NCBI GenBank assembly: GCA_965247245.1
Contig: CBDFGV010000003.1
Coordinates: forward strand, 1,426,001 to 1,490,000
DNA: 64,000 nucleotides
Direction: 5' to 3'
DNA from: Tectiglobus sp965247245
GTDB taxonomy: Bacteria; Pseudomonadota; Alphaproteobacteria; Rhizobiales; Hyphomicrobiaceae
Numbering within the stretch: position 1 is the stretch's first letter; the number at the start of each line of letters is the position of its first letter. Below the pieces are notes generated by a model. The model was not told the DNA's origin. It did no database searches and saw only the letters and a program-made list of their open reading frames with translations. The position numbers and the translations under genes were made by a program. Below are positions 35,142 through 46,429 of this stretch, piece by piece.

Positions 35142-35554
35142 GCGTCTTCCCGGGAAACCTGCATGATCCAATCCGTTAAATTGTAGTAAGTCGAAACCCG
35201 CGTAATGAGACCATCTTCGATGGCAAAAAACGTTCCCGCTGGCACAACGTACTTCTGCCCTTTCGCCGGAGGCAAACCCGGTTCTGTCTCAAGGTATTGA
35301 CCAACCACGTTAAATTCTGCTGCAGCTCGGCCACCATCTGCCGATACCATGATTACGATATCCTCAAGCTGCTCGGCGTAATGGTGGCCCATCCGGGCGC
35401 AGAATGCGTGGAAGCGCTCTTTGCCGTCACGTCGCTCCCCCTGATTGACATCATGGATGATGCCATCGGAAACACACGCAAGCATGCCGTCGACATCGCC
35501 GGCATTGAACGCCGCATAGTACCTCTGGATCAGAGCTTTCGCGTCGTCCGCCAT
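35138..35554 (-). CDS. SnoaL/ketosteroid isomerase-like protein
   Basis: Product of 138 residues with the start at 35554, preceded by AAGGGGGTGAAG. The NTF2-like pattern is clear: ALIQRYYAAFNAGDVDGMLACVSDGIIHDVNQGE at the N-terminus and GTFFAIEDGLITRVSTYYNLTDWI at the C-terminus. Proteins of this type often catalyse isomerisation or hydrolysis of small cyclic compounds, or only bind ligands. It is coupled to the following GNAT gene, hinting that both act on the same small molecule. Confidence 0.8.
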   Translation of the reverse strand: MADDAKALIQRYYAAFNAGDVDGMLACVSDGIIHDVNQGERRDGKERFHAFCARMGHHYAEQLEDIVIMVSADGGRAAAEFNVVGQYLETEPGLPPAKGQKYVVPAGTFFAIEDGLITRVSTYYNLTDWIMQVSREDA

Positions 35555-35747
35555 GAGCACTTCACCCCCTTGATATGTCCGCCTCAAGCATCTAAACCGC
35601 GTCGGCGGCTCGGACTTGGCTTGTGACATGCAGTTGTCCATTTCCTGGCACGTAAGCCAAGCACTCGAACAGATCAAGCAGTCGTATCAGGCATGCAATG
35701 TCCTCTCGAGGCATTTCCGTGCGCTCACCCAACCGGCCAAAGCAACC

Positions 35748-36380
35748 ATGACGCGCATTAACTCCGTATTTGCAACCAAAATCTACCAGACGACAATCGG
35801 TGGCCGCGGCAGCAAGAGGCTCAATGACGATCTGAAGCGGGCAGCAATCGCCCTCGCCGAAGATGATAGCGCTGGCCAACATTGGTCGGAGGAGAACAGG
35901 TACGGCGGATATACCTCATATGCCTCCTTGAACGACCTAACCTGGCGCATGCCCGAGTTTGCGCAACTTGAGCCGCACATCGTTGAACACGCGACCGCGT
36001 TTGCAAGCGATATTCAGCTCAATATGAGCAATTCCAACCTCATTCTTGACAGCATCTGGGTCAATATCCTTGAGCCGGGCGGCGCCCACAGCGCTCACAT
36101 CCACCCAAACTCGGTGATAAGCGGAACGTACTACGTTGATATATATGGCGATTCGAGTGCCATTCGGTTCGAAGATCCTCGCCTCGCTATGATGATGGCA
36201 GCGCCGCCCCGCCTCGCGAACGCCAAGATGGAGAACCGCACCTTCATCGACATAAAACCAAAGACAGGCATGCTTTTGCTATGGGAGAGCTGGCTGCGCC
36301 ACGAAGTACCGGTCAACTTGTCAGATAATGACCGGATTTCGATCAGCTTTAACCTCAGCTTGCAGGCAGATCCAGCCTGA
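35748..36380 (+). CDS. Putative 2OG-Fe(II) oxygenase (TIGR02466-like)
   Basis: Product of 210 residues starting MTRINSVFATKIYQ; this start gives the usual family length, while upstream codons add an unrelated leader. The iron and 2-oxoglutarate region shows as HSAHIHPNSVISGTYYVDIYG and, near the C-terminus, WLRHEVPVN with the distal His and RISISFNLSL with the Arg that holds 2-oxoglutarate. Members are found in many marine bacteria and phages; substrates are not established. It is divergent from the SnoaL-like unit. Confidence 0.78.
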   Translation: MTRINSVFATKIYQTTIGGRGSKRLNDDLKRAAIALAEDDSAGQHWSEENRYGGYTSYASLNDLTWRMPEFAQLEPHIVEHATAFASDIQLNMSNSNLILDSIWVNILEPGGAHSAHIHPNSVISGTYYVDIYGDSSAIRFEDPRLAMMMAAPPRLANAKMENRTFIDIKPKTGMLLLWESWLRHEVPVNLSDNDRISISFNLSLQADPA

Positions 36381-36693
36381 CATCAAGATCTGCCGAGCAA
36401 TTGTCATTTTTAAAATCGTGCCGATCACGTTTTTACGATTGTCGAGTTTATGGTTCGAGCATTTTAACCCAAAAAGTAATTAGTCCTGCACAAGCTTCAC
36501 AAAGGTGAATCAAGATAAAACTCTGATTCCAAAAAGGATTAGCCTTGCGAGGCGGTGGTAACCAAATGTTGCGCTATGTAAAATTAAGTGATTTCAATTC
36601 TTTACGACTTTCGGATGCTTCACCTTGTCACCTTTTGCACTGCGGCATATGACTCTAAACGGCCATGCTTTGAGTGGCGTCAGGAGAAAATAA
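36381..36693. other. AT-rich leader region of the alpha-oxoamine synthase gene
   Basis: This 313-bp gap is visibly more AT-rich than its surroundings. It starts with a small hairpin CGTG-CCGAT-CACG followed by TTTTT near 36417-36434 that may end the oxygenase message. The rest probably carries the promoter of the alpha-oxoamine synthase gene, whose ribosome site is CAGGAGAAAATAA. No small gene is supported. Confidence 0.45.
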
Positions 36694-38139
36694 ATGAGCA
36701 GCAACGACGCGTTTGGCAGTTCCGAACAAAATAATCAGAACGCCAACCCAGAGCTCAATACCAAATCAGTCGATCAGGCTGATTCCGCAGAAGGTTCTGG
36801 TTTGCGCAAGGCCGCTTTGTCCGCCATTCGCAATTGGTATGGCTCGGACGAAGACAAAGCGAATGCAGCGAAGGCAAGATCGGCCTTCAAGAAGCCCAGC
36901 TTCGCCGATCTGCCATCTTACCAGGCAATCCAAAAGCAGCGCAGCCTCGGGAGCCTGTTCGGTGTAGAAGATCCATTCTACCGCGTTCACGGCAAGGTCG
37001 AAGGCGCCAACAGTTTCATCGAAGACGTCCCTCACGTTAATTTCGCGTCGTATGATTATGCTGGCCTCAATCAACACCCAAGTGTGGCCGCAGCAGCGAA
37101 GACCGCGATCGATGAGTTTCGGACATCGGTATCAGCCAGCCGCATTGTCGCGGGCGAGCGCCCTGTTCACCGCGAACTCGAGGAAGCAATCGCAAAGTTC
37201 TACGACGCCGAAGACGCAATTGCTTACGTCAGTGGTCACGCGACGAACGTTTCGACGGTTGCAACTATCGTGGGGCCACAGGACGCCATTTTCCACGATG
37301 AACTAATGCACAACAGTGGTCTGGTTGGCTCCAAGCTATCCGGAGCAAAGACGTTCAGCTTCCGCCACAACAACATGGAAGCCCTCGAACGCTTGCTTGA
37401 GGAAAATCGCGGCAACTACCGCAACGCCCTGATTATGGTCGAAGGCCTCTATTCGATGGATGGCGACCTTCCGGACCTCCCGAAGTTGGTCGAGCTGAAA
37501 GAGAAATACGGCGCTTGGTTGATGGTCGATGAAGCCCATTCATTGGGCGTTCTTGGTGAGACCGGCCGTGGCATCGCCGAACACTTCGGCATGGACTTCA
37601 AGTCAGTCGACATTTGGATGGGCACGCTCAGTAAGACGCTTGCATCCTGCGGCGGCTATATTGCGGGCTCCAAAGAGCTGATCGAAGTTCTGAAGTTTAA
37701 TGCCCCCGGCTTCGTGTACTCAGTCGGCATGCCAGCATCCGCGGCAGCTGCAGCCAAAGCCGCTCTTGACGCCTTGGTTGCTGAACCTGAGCGGGTCCAG
37801 AAGCTGCAGCAGAACGGTAAGCTGTTCTTGTCCGAAGCAAAGGAAGTCGGACTCGATACCGGTACAAGCGAAGGCTATGCGGTCGTCTCAATCATGATCG
37901 GTGACATTCTGCGCGCGGTAAAGCTGAGCGAGCGCTTGTTGGAACAAGGCATCAACGCCCTGCCTATCGTGTATCCAGCGGTGCCGATGAAGGCTGCCCG
38001 GATCCGCTTCTTCATCACATCCCACCATGAGCCCGAAGACATCAAGCGTGCGGTGGCCTTGACACACCAGGAACTCAGCGTCAGCACATGGTGGAAAGAC
38101 AAAATGGTTGGTGTGGTTTCCTCTCTTTCCACCCGCTAA
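36694..38139 (+). CDS. Alpha-oxoamine synthase (serine palmitoyltransferase/KBL/AONS family)
   Basis: Product of 481 residues. The PLP enzyme core runs from about residue 90 to the end: FASYDYAGLNQHPSVAAAAKTAI, VDEAHSLGVLGETGRG with the Asp that binds PLP, and GTLSKTLASCGGY with the Schiff-base Lys at position 314. The core joins an amino acid to an acyl-CoA or acyl-ACP with loss of CO2. The GGY and APGFVYSVGMP stretches resemble polyketide-linked and serine palmitoyltransferase-like members. An unusual 80-90 residue N-terminal extension, acidic and Asn/Gln-rich then helical, is not part of the family core. Possible products are a sphingoid-base precursor or a CqsA-like signal; not resolved. 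Confidence 0.85.
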   Translation: MSSNDAFGSSEQNNQNANPELNTKSVDQADSAEGSGLRKAALSAIRNWYGSDEDKANAAKARSAFKKPSFADLPSYQAIQKQRSLGSLFGVEDPFYRVHGKVEGANSFIEDVPHVNFASYDYAGLNQHPSVAAAAKTAIDEFRTSVSASRIVAGERPVHRELEEAIAKFYDAEDAIAYVSGHATNVSTVATIVGPQDAIFHDELMHNSGLVGSKLSGAKTFSFRHNNMEALERLLEENRGNYRNALIMVEGLYSMDGDLPDLPKLVELKEKYGAWLMVDEAHSLGVLGETGRGIAEHFGMDFKSVDIWMGTLSKTLASCGGYIAGSKELIEVLKFNAPGFVYSVGMPASAAAAAKAALDALVAEPERVQKLQQNGKLFLSEAKEVGLDTGTSEGYAVVSIMIGDILRAVKLSERLLEQGINALPIVYPAVPMKAARIRFFITSHHEPEDIKRAVALTHQELSVSTWWKDKMVGVVSSLSTR

Positions 38140-38160
38140 ACCGGGCGCATAACGAACAAT

Positions 38161-38186
38161 GTCGCCGACTTTGGCAGGTCGGCGAC
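38161..38186 (+). terminator. Hairpin after the alpha-oxoamine synthase gene
   Basis: GTCGCCGAC at 38161-38169 and GTCGGCGAC at 38178-38186 form a perfect 9-bp stem with an 8-nt loop, 21 bp after the stop codon. No T-run follows, so it may be a processing or stability element instead. Confidence 0.5.
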
Positions 38187-38268
38187 GGCGAAAGTCGAAA
38201 TTCCCAAGTATTCATCGACGCAGCAGCTTGAAACTCGACGCAATCGGGTGTAATTCCCAGTGCTTCGT

Positions 38269-38343
38269 TGGGGTGTAGCCAAGCGGTAAGGCAGCGGTTT
38301 TTGGTACCGCCATGCGCAGGTTCGAATCCTGCCACCCCAGCCA
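38269..38343 (+). tRNA. tRNA-Gln(UUG)
   Basis: A 75-nt cloverleaf with encoded CCA. Acceptor arms TGGGGTG and CACCCCA pair fully, the D arm begins TAGCCAAGCGGTAAGGC, the anticodon loop is TTTTGGT giving UUG, and the T arm is GCAGGTTCGAATCCTGC. It reads CAA and CAG glutamine codons. Confidence 0.95.
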
Positions 38344-38432
38344 CTTCCTCGGAAAATCTCAATATTGGCAATTCGCCCTTGTTATTAAACAAGACGCGGC
38401 CACTGCGATGTTGAGCAAACTGCTGGGCCCAC

Positions 38433-39116
38433 CTAAACCGCTTGTAGGCCCAACCGGCGTTGGCTCTGACCAGCAAACAACGAACGTCCCAGCAACGTCC
38501 CGATAATCTCAAGACCGCCTTCTAGCGCCCGATCAAAATCAAGATGCGCGGTCCGGCGCAGTCGGTCTCGACCCGATCGTTGTGGCAGCGTGACAGGCAG
38601 ATGGATAAACCCACACTGTCCGTCAGCCCTCAACACGCGCATCAGCTCGATCGAATGATACAGCAGCGCATTACAGAGATACGCTCCGGCATCATGTGAA
38701 ACAACGGCAGGCACACCAGCCTTCCGCAGTCGGGCAACCAAACGGCCAACTGGTACAGTTGCGCTGAGTTCCTTCGCGCCACCGGGCAGAAGATGCTCCA
38801 TATCTGGCGTCACACCTGCCGCATCAGGGCGTCCGGTGCAGTTCTTGGCGGTTGTCTCAACGACAATCGTCTTAGCCAAATGCGAAACGCCAAAATGCAG
38901 TGCGATCGAGGGTTGATGCTTGTAGTAGAGCTGTTCGAGTTGTAATGGCGCATCTTGCCATACGGTTGGGAGACACGCCGCCTGGAAATCAGCCTGCCGG
39001 AAACAATCCTGAGCGGCGTCGGCCAACGCCATGGCAAAGGAACCCGAAATATTGTGCGGCACACCGGGAAATGGTCCGAATCCTGTGATCAGGACTTTCG
39101 ACTGCGCAAAACTCAT
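38433..39116 (-). CDS. Pyroglutamyl peptidase I-like (C15) protein
   Basis: Product of 227 residues. The N-terminus VLITGFGPFPGVPHNISG and the SHDAGAYLCNALLYHS motif, with the catalytic Cys, and the GFIHLPV segment, with the His, match family C15. The Glu of the triad probably lies in VVETTAKN. The family removes N-terminal pyroglutamate. Its start codon overlaps the stop of meaB (ATGA), an unexpected partner for a peptidase. Confidence 0.8.
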   Translation of the reverse strand: MSFAQSKVLITGFGPFPGVPHNISGSFAMALADAAQDCFRQADFQAACLPTVWQDAPLQLEQLYYKHQPSIALHFGVSHLAKTIVVETTAKNCTGRPDAAGVTPDMEHLLPGGAKELSATVPVGRLVARLRKAGVPAVVSHDAGAYLCNALLYHSIELMRVLRADGQCGFIHLPVTLPQRSGRDRLRRTAHLDFDRALEGGLEIIGTLLGRSLFAGQSQRRLGLQAV

Positions 39117-40114
39117 GAACTTGTTCCATCAACCGCTGCGAGAACGGTATCCACGGCAACTGACGGCGCCAGTTCACCACGTTCAACGCGTCTCTCTGCT
39201 TCGGCCATCACATCGGCAACTGTAGTGTCACTCGTCATCCGTTCCATCAATCGTTCAGTCAGCATGTCTTTCATCCATCGCACGGACTGAAGTGACCTTT
39301 TCTGTTGCAGTTCACCCGTCGCCGTTAGTCGCTGATGATGCGCATCGATCTTCGACCATAGAACGTCCAGTCCGACATTGTCGCGCCCAGAGATCGTAAC
39401 GACTGGCGGCTGCCAGTTTGGTGATGTCGGTGTGAGGAGTGTAAGAGCATTTCGATAGTCGGCCGCCGAGCGCTCAGCAAGGCGGACCTTGTCACCATCG
39501 GCCTTGTTGATCGCAATCATGTCGGCAATCTCAACAATTCCTTTTTTTATGCCCTGCAACTCATCACCGCCGCCAGGCAAGAGCAAAACAAGAAAGAAGT
39601 CGACCATATCGGCAACCGCGACTTCCGACTGCCCGACACCAACCGTCTCAACTATAATGATGTCATAACCGGCAGCCTCCACCAATAGAAGCGTCTCACG
39701 AGTCTTTCTGGTCACGCCGCCTAGGGTGCCGGAGGTCGGAGAAGGGCGCACGAACCCGTTTGGATCTGAAGCTAAATGCGTCATCCGCGTCTTATCGCCG
39801 AGAATTGATCCCCCAGTACGCTTTGACGTCGGGTCCACTGCAAGCACGGCTACGCGATGACCTTCTGAAATGAGATTGCGTCCAAACTGATCAATCGTCG
39901 TTGACTTTCCAACGCCAGGCACACCTGTCACGCCGATGCGATGCGCTTTGCCGGTATGTGGCATCAGTTCCTGCAACAAGGCGCGCGCACTTTCCTGGTG
40001 ATCAGGCCGCGTACTCTCGACCAGAGTAATGGCACGCGCCAGAAGCGCTCGGTCACCGTTCAGGATGCCACGGGCCAGCGCTTCGATATCCGGTGTTTTG
40101 CCGCCAGGTGTCAT
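39113..40114 (-). CDS. meaB: Methylmalonyl-CoA mutase-associated GTPase MeaB/ArgK
   Basis: Product of 333 residues. The G3E-type P-loop GVPGVGKST is near residues 64-72, followed by the Mg and switch regions (LAVDPTSKRTGGSILGDKTRM, ETVGVGQSEVAVADMVDFFL) and NKADGDK for guanine binding. MeaB gates loading of adenosylcobalamin into methylmalonyl-CoA mutase and protects the radical enzyme. The mutase subunit genes lie 4 kb away on the same strand but are separated by plus-strand genes, so they are not in one operon. It is followed by the C15 peptidase-like gene with a 4-bp overlap. Confidence 0.93.
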   Translation of the reverse strand: MTPGGKTPDIEALARGILNGDRALLARAITLVESTRPDHQESARALLQELMPHTGKAHRIGVTGVPGVGKSTTIDQFGRNLISEGHRVAVLAVDPTSKRTGGSILGDKTRMTHLASDPNGFVRPSPTSGTLGGVTRKTRETLLLVEAAGYDIIIVETVGVGQSEVAVADMVDFFLVLLLPGGGDELQGIKKGIVEIADMIAINKADGDKVRLAERSAADYRNALTLLTPTSPNWQPPVVTISGRDNVGLDVLWSKIDAHHQRLTATGELQQKRSLQSVRWMKDMLTERLMERMTSDTTVADVMAEAERRVERGELAPSVAVDTVLAAVDGTSS

Positions 40115-40435
40115 CGTTTACAGCTCATCACTCCAGGAAGCCGGTACCGTCGCAGATTGTCACTCGGCAATCCAGCACGGATATTCATGTTTCACATCAA
40201 GTACATCTAACAAATCGCCATACGCTCCGGCGAGCCGCAGGACATCATTCCCGATGAGACATTCAGTCCGCACCATACCTTTTGCTCCTCCAACGCATTA
40301 GGTCCGAACGCAACACTCTGCCCAGGGCGCTTGTGCGCCTATCAGGCTTGTGCCTTGCAGCCCCGCAAGGACAGAAGTAGGGTCCCGTCAAACGAGGGAA
40401 AAGTCGTCACTAGATTTGATTTAGGGGCATCACGG
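40115..40435. other. 321-bp divergent gap, meaB / DUF900 hydrolase
   Basis: This gap separates meaB from the divergent hydrolase gene and should hold both promoters. No inverted repeat, RNA gene or short coding frame with a credible ribosome site was seen in it. Confidence 0.4.
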
Positions 40436-41851
40436 ATGAACGAGTTTTTATCACAATTCAACATGGCTACCGTCATTGCGGCCGTCGTCGTCATTGTCAT
40501 CGCGCCATGGTTGATCTCGCGTATTGCGCGCCAAGGAACTGCAACTGCTGTCACCCTTTTTGGCTTGATCGCCGCCGGTGTTATTGCTGCTGCGGTCATT
40601 CACACCTCTCAGACGGACAAGAAGCCAGCGAAAGAGGTAGCCGCTAACGAAGCCACAAAGCCCGGCGCTGGAAGTGTTGAGGCGCCAAAGAAGGAAGCGT
40701 CAGCGCCGACGGATCGCAAGCCGACATCGCGCAGCATTACAGAACGCCGCGACGAAGCTCAATCCGAACCTGAATCAACCTCGCGGTCGATTGCCTCGCG
40801 CGCTGCTACACCAGACAATGAGCTCTGGGATGTCGTTCCGGTATTTTACGGAACCGACCGCGCGCGCAAAGATGCCGAGAAGCGCATTGGTTACAGTGAA
40901 GAGCGTGGCCGCCGCTTGGAAGTTGGTCGGGCACTGGTAACAGTGCCAAAGATCCATAAGGTCCCGAACATTGAGCGGCCTTGGGTCTACAAACTACCCA
41001 TCATCGGCGTGACCATTTTCTCAGAGAAAGAAGATCCGGCCAAACATTTTACGCTGCGCGATCTCAAGAACCTTTCAGAGGACGAGTTTGCTCGGCTAGC
41101 TAAAATTCGCATCGATGGTGCCAAGAACTTTGTCGGCCAGGCTCTTGTCTTCGTGCACGGCTTCAACACCACATTTGACTATGCATTGTACCGTGCCGCG
41201 CAGCTTTCGTATGACCTGAAATACGATGCTGGTTCGTTCGTCTATTCCTGGCCGTCCAACGGCTCGATTTCGCCGCGGGACTATACGAATGACCGCGAGT
41301 CGGCTGAGCAGGCGGAACAATACCTCCGGAAATATCTAAAGCTTGTTGCAACACGCTCCGGCGCCAAGTCGATGACGATCATAGCGCATAGCATGGGCAA
41401 TGAGTTGCTGCTGCCCGTACTCGAGTCGCTGCGTCGCGACGGCGACTTCAACATCAAGATTTCGCAGCTCATCTTTGCTGCACCAGACGTCGACAGAGAT
41501 ACGTTCGCCGGTATAGCCAAGCAAATTGCTGGCATGTCCGATGGCATGACACTCTATGCTGCGAACAATGACCGAGCCCTCATGGTCTCAGAAAGCATAT
41601 GGCGTGGGCCGAGAGCCGGCAGCATCCCGACAGATCTACCACCTGTCGTACTGCCCGGCATCGACACCATCGATGTCTCGGCGACGGAGACGCAATACTT
41701 CACACTCGGTCACTCGGGGTATGCCGAGAAGAAAGAGCTACTCGAAGATATCCGTTCGTTGCTCTCGAAAGGGTATCAAGCGCCCAAGGACCGCATACCA
41801 ACACTCGAAACGGTACAGACACCTGCGGGCACGTATTGGAAGTTCCCGTAA
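40436..41851 (+). CDS. Membrane-anchored DUF900 alpha/beta hydrolase
   Basis: Product of 471 residues starting MNEFLSQFN; AGGGG lies upstream of this ATG. Two membrane segments are at about residues 10-27 (VIAAVVVIVIAPWLISRI) and 35-55, followed by a charged, probably disordered linker to about residue 130. The hydrolase domain begins PVFYGTDRARKDAEK, contains FVHGFNTTFDYALYRAAQLSYDL, and has the nucleophile Ser in AHSMGNELL. DUF900 proteins are esterase- or lipase-like with unknown substrates. The domain should face the periplasm if both segments span the membrane with cytoplasmic ends out; topology is not certain. Confidence 0.82.
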   Translation: MNEFLSQFNMATVIAAVVVIVIAPWLISRIARQGTATAVTLFGLIAAGVIAAAVIHTSQTDKKPAKEVAANEATKPGAGSVEAPKKEASAPTDRKPTSRSITERRDEAQSEPESTSRSIASRAATPDNELWDVVPVFYGTDRARKDAEKRIGYSEERGRRLEVGRALVTVPKIHKVPNIERPWVYKLPIIGVTIFSEKEDPAKHFTLRDLKNLSEDEFARLAKIRIDGAKNFVGQALVFVHGFNTTFDYALYRAAQLSYDLKYDAGSFVYSWPSNGSISPRDYTNDRESAEQAEQYLRKYLKLVATRSGAKSMTIIAHSMGNELLLPVLESLRRDGDFNIKISQLIFAAPDVDRDTFAGIAKQIAGMSDGMTLYAANNDRALMVSESIWRGPRAGSIPTDLPPVVLPGIDTIDVSATETQYFTLGHSGYAEKKELLEDIRSLLSKGYQAPKDRIPTLETVQTPAGTYWKFP

Positions 41852-41873
41852 GTCCACGACCGGGCTGCCCGGG

Positions 41874-41889
41874 TTAACACAACGTTAAG
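41874..41889 (-). promoter_or_regulatory. CtrA box
   Basis: On the minus strand TTAACGTTGTGTTAAC is an exact TTAA-N7-TTAAC CtrA site; on the plus strand it reads TTAA-N7-TTAAG. It lies about 50 bp before the GTG of the small secreted protein gene. Confidence 0.5.
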
Positions 41890-41938
41890 TCTCGTCCCAA
41901 TATGATACCGGCTTTAGCTGACGGGACGAGGACGAAAC

Positions 41939-42391
41939 GTGATAGCTCGATTTTGTGCCATTTCCGTGCTGGCGCTGTGCGCTGGCTCCTTCATTGAAGA
42001 GGCACGTTCAGAACAACTGTTCGTCTGTGATGGTGGTAAAGCAATGCGCATTGCCGCCGACCAGCTCGAACTTGCAAAACGGACCAACCCTTGCGTGGCC
42101 CGGCACTATGGTTTGCATGTTGAAGTCAAAGCTTCCCACGAAACTAAAAAGGTTCTTCGGCCTGTCATTCAACCAGTCATTCGGCCATCCGAAACAGCGA
42201 CAACTGACATCGAGCTGCCCGTCAGAAAGCCAAAGTTAGAGACCGTGCTGAAGACACTTCCATCGCCTCAGGCGAGGGAAAACAGAGCCGCAGCAAACCG
42301 TCTGGCACAATCATCCTCAACAGACTTCCGCAAAGTCCGGATTATCAATGCTGCGCCGAAATCTGCAAAGTGGTTTAACCACAATCGCTAA
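41939..42391 (+). CDS. Small secreted protein, function unknown
   Basis: Product of 150 residues, starting at a GTG after GAGGACGAAAC. The signal peptide MIARFCAISVLALCAGSF is followed by a mature part starting near residue 24 (SEQLFVCDGGKAMRIAADQLELAKRTNPCVARHYG), where two Cys may form a disulfide. The second half is basic and Pro-rich (VLRPVIQPVIRPSE) and probably extended. It stands alone behind a CtrA box, so it may be an envelope protein timed to the cell cycle. No family is recognised. Confidence 0.65.
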   Translation: MIARFCAISVLALCAGSFIEEARSEQLFVCDGGKAMRIAADQLELAKRTNPCVARHYGLHVEVKASHETKKVLRPVIQPVIRPSETATTDIELPVRKPKLETVLKTLPSPQARENRAAANRLAQSSSTDFRKVRIINAAPKSAKWFNHNR

Positions 42392-42576
42392 GCGCCTCTG
42401 TTGCGACACAACTAGCCTACAGACACCGAAGTACAGCACCGTTCCGCCAGCACATCAGCCTTGGAAGTTGCAAGACACTGTTGCGTTGGTCAAAGTAACC
42501 GATACTTCGCGGCCGTCATTGATAGGCCCATGCACAAGCACGACATCGATAGCCTGTCCAACAATGGAGCCGAGCC

Positions 42577-43590
42577 ATGACGACGGAGACCGTAAACCTT
42601 TCTCTCGATCAGGTGCACGAATTGGCTCGTACGGTGCTCAGTCAGAATGGCTGCAACAACGAGAACGCAGCCGCTATTGCAGACACGATTACCACTGCTG
42701 AACGTGATGGAAGTACGTCCCACGGTCTGTTCCGCCTTCCGGGGTACGTCGCCTCTCTCAACAGTGGCAAAGTCAATGGCACCGCGACGCCGAATGTCAG
42801 CCGCCCAAAGCCAGCGGTGGTCCATGTCGACAATGATAACGGTTTCGCGCCACTCGGCATCGTGGCCGGCCGTGAAGAACTTATCGCCGCTGCCCACAGT
42901 CAGGGCATCGCATTCATGGCATTGGTGAAATCCCATCACTTTGCCGCCCTTTGGCATGAAGTGGAACCGCTGTGCGACGCCGGATTGTGTGCGCTAGCGT
43001 GCACCGCCCACACAGCCAGCGTTGCGCCGTCTGGCGGCAGCAAGAAACTGTTCTCCACAAACCCGGTTGCATTCGGCTGGCCACGCAAGGATGCCCCGCC
43101 AGTCGTATTCGACATGGCAACCGCAGCAATGGCGCGCGGCGAGATCATGCTGGCGGCTCGGGACGGGCATGACGTACCTTTAGGCGCCGGTCTCGACGCC
43201 GAGGGCAAGCCGACCACGGATCCCAACGCCATTCTTGAAGGCGGTGTTCAGCTGCCATTCGGCGGCTACAAAGGTTCAGCCATTGCCTTGATGGTAGAAT
43301 TGCTGGCAGCTGCGCTGATCGGCGAGCGGTTTAGCTACGAAGCAACCGAGGCTGACAACAAAGATGGCGGACCGGCACGGGGCGGCGAGTTTATACTTGC
43401 CATTGACCCGACGGTTTCGGGTGGCCAAGACTGGGCAGAACACGCTGAAGGGCTGTTTGAGCGAATGTTAGCCATGGAAGGCGTGCGATTACCTGGCGAC
43501 AGGCGTTACAATAACCGGACAAAATCACCAAAAACAGGCGTTCAAGTTCCGGTCGCCCTTTATGAAAAGATTAAGTCTCTTTCCAACTAA
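42577..43590 (+). CDS. Ldh-family NAD(P)-dependent oxidoreductase
   Basis: Product of 337 residues of the Ldh_2 (malate/L-lactate dehydrogenase-like) fold, with GGAGCCGAGCC before the ATG. Family segments are AERDGSTSHGLFRLPGYV, SHHFAALWHEVEPL with catalytic His, SGGSKKLFSTNPVAFGWPR for nucleotide binding, and LPFGGYKGSAIALMVELLAAAL. Members reduce delta1-piperideine- or delta1-pyrroline-2-carboxylate, or oxidise lactate, malate or ureidoglycolate. The SHHF stretch and overall likeness favour the cyclic-imine reductases, but this is not certain. It is a single gene. Confidence 0.85.
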   Translation: MTTETVNLSLDQVHELARTVLSQNGCNNENAAAIADTITTAERDGSTSHGLFRLPGYVASLNSGKVNGTATPNVSRPKPAVVHVDNDNGFAPLGIVAGREELIAAAHSQGIAFMALVKSHHFAALWHEVEPLCDAGLCALACTAHTASVAPSGGSKKLFSTNPVAFGWPRKDAPPVVFDMATAAMARGEIMLAARDGHDVPLGAGLDAEGKPTTDPNAILEGGVQLPFGGYKGSAIALMVELLAAALIGERFSYEATEADNKDGGPARGGEFILAIDPTVSGGQDWAEHAEGLFERMLAMEGVRLPGDRRYNNRTKSPKTGVQVPVALYEKIKSLSN

Positions 43591-43621
43591 ATCTGTTTCG
43601 GCACACGAGCAGTCAAGCGAA

Positions 43622-43843
43622 CTACTCTGACTTCGCCGGAGTGCCCAGTGTTCTACGCACAGATGCAGCCAGTTTGTTCAAGCGATCTTCAGCATCCTCG
43701 TTCGTCACCGCTTTGCGGTTCTGGAGGTTCATAGTCATACGATAGCTTGCTAGCGAATTCTGATAGTCGGCAAAATCTGCACTCGGTTCGGGGCGCGACA
43801 CCGATCCATTAAGCCCAATCACGCCGTAATTTGCGAGGCGCAT
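43622..43843 (-). CDS. Small hypothetical protein
   Basis: Product of 73 residues starting MRLANYGVIGLNGSV. A GAAGGAG ribosome site lies 9 bp before this ATG, which decides the start over an upstream one. The C-terminal half (RKAVTNEDAEDRLNKLAASVRR) is likely helical. No family is recognised. It is convergent with the Ldh-family gene. Confidence 0.6.
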   Translation of the reverse strand: MRLANYGVIGLNGSVSRPEPSADFADYQNSLASYRMTMNLQNRKAVTNEDAEDRLNKLAASVRRTLGTPAKSE

Positions 43844-44124
43844 GAAAATATACTCCTTCTCCCAGTGCACCGAAGCTAACACTGAGTTCCTAATTGCAAG
43901 CCAATTTCATGAATCGGAATTTGGTTAAATCCTCAGAGGCAATTTAAGGCTGCATTTACCTTGTGCGACTTGCCCATGATGGCAGACACCGCAGCCCAGC
44001 GAGCAGTCCCAATGTCGATCAAGACCCGTGAAGGCGATCGGCGGCAACGCGCTGAAACGATCGTGAGTTAGGACCCGAGATGAGCTCGCATGCTCGACAA
44101 GCTACGCACGCAAATGAAGCAGTT

Positions 44125-46287
<2,163 letters not shown>

Positions 46288-46429
46288 GGGCCTGCTCTGT
46301 CTCGTCTCTTTGTCGTAGATATTAGCATGATCTATAGCAAAATGTAGAGCCGCAGGCCGGTTTGCCTCGCCCTAACTTTGGTCCATGGCAGCCAGCAGGG
46401 CGTCGCGTCATCGCATCGAACAGACTGGT

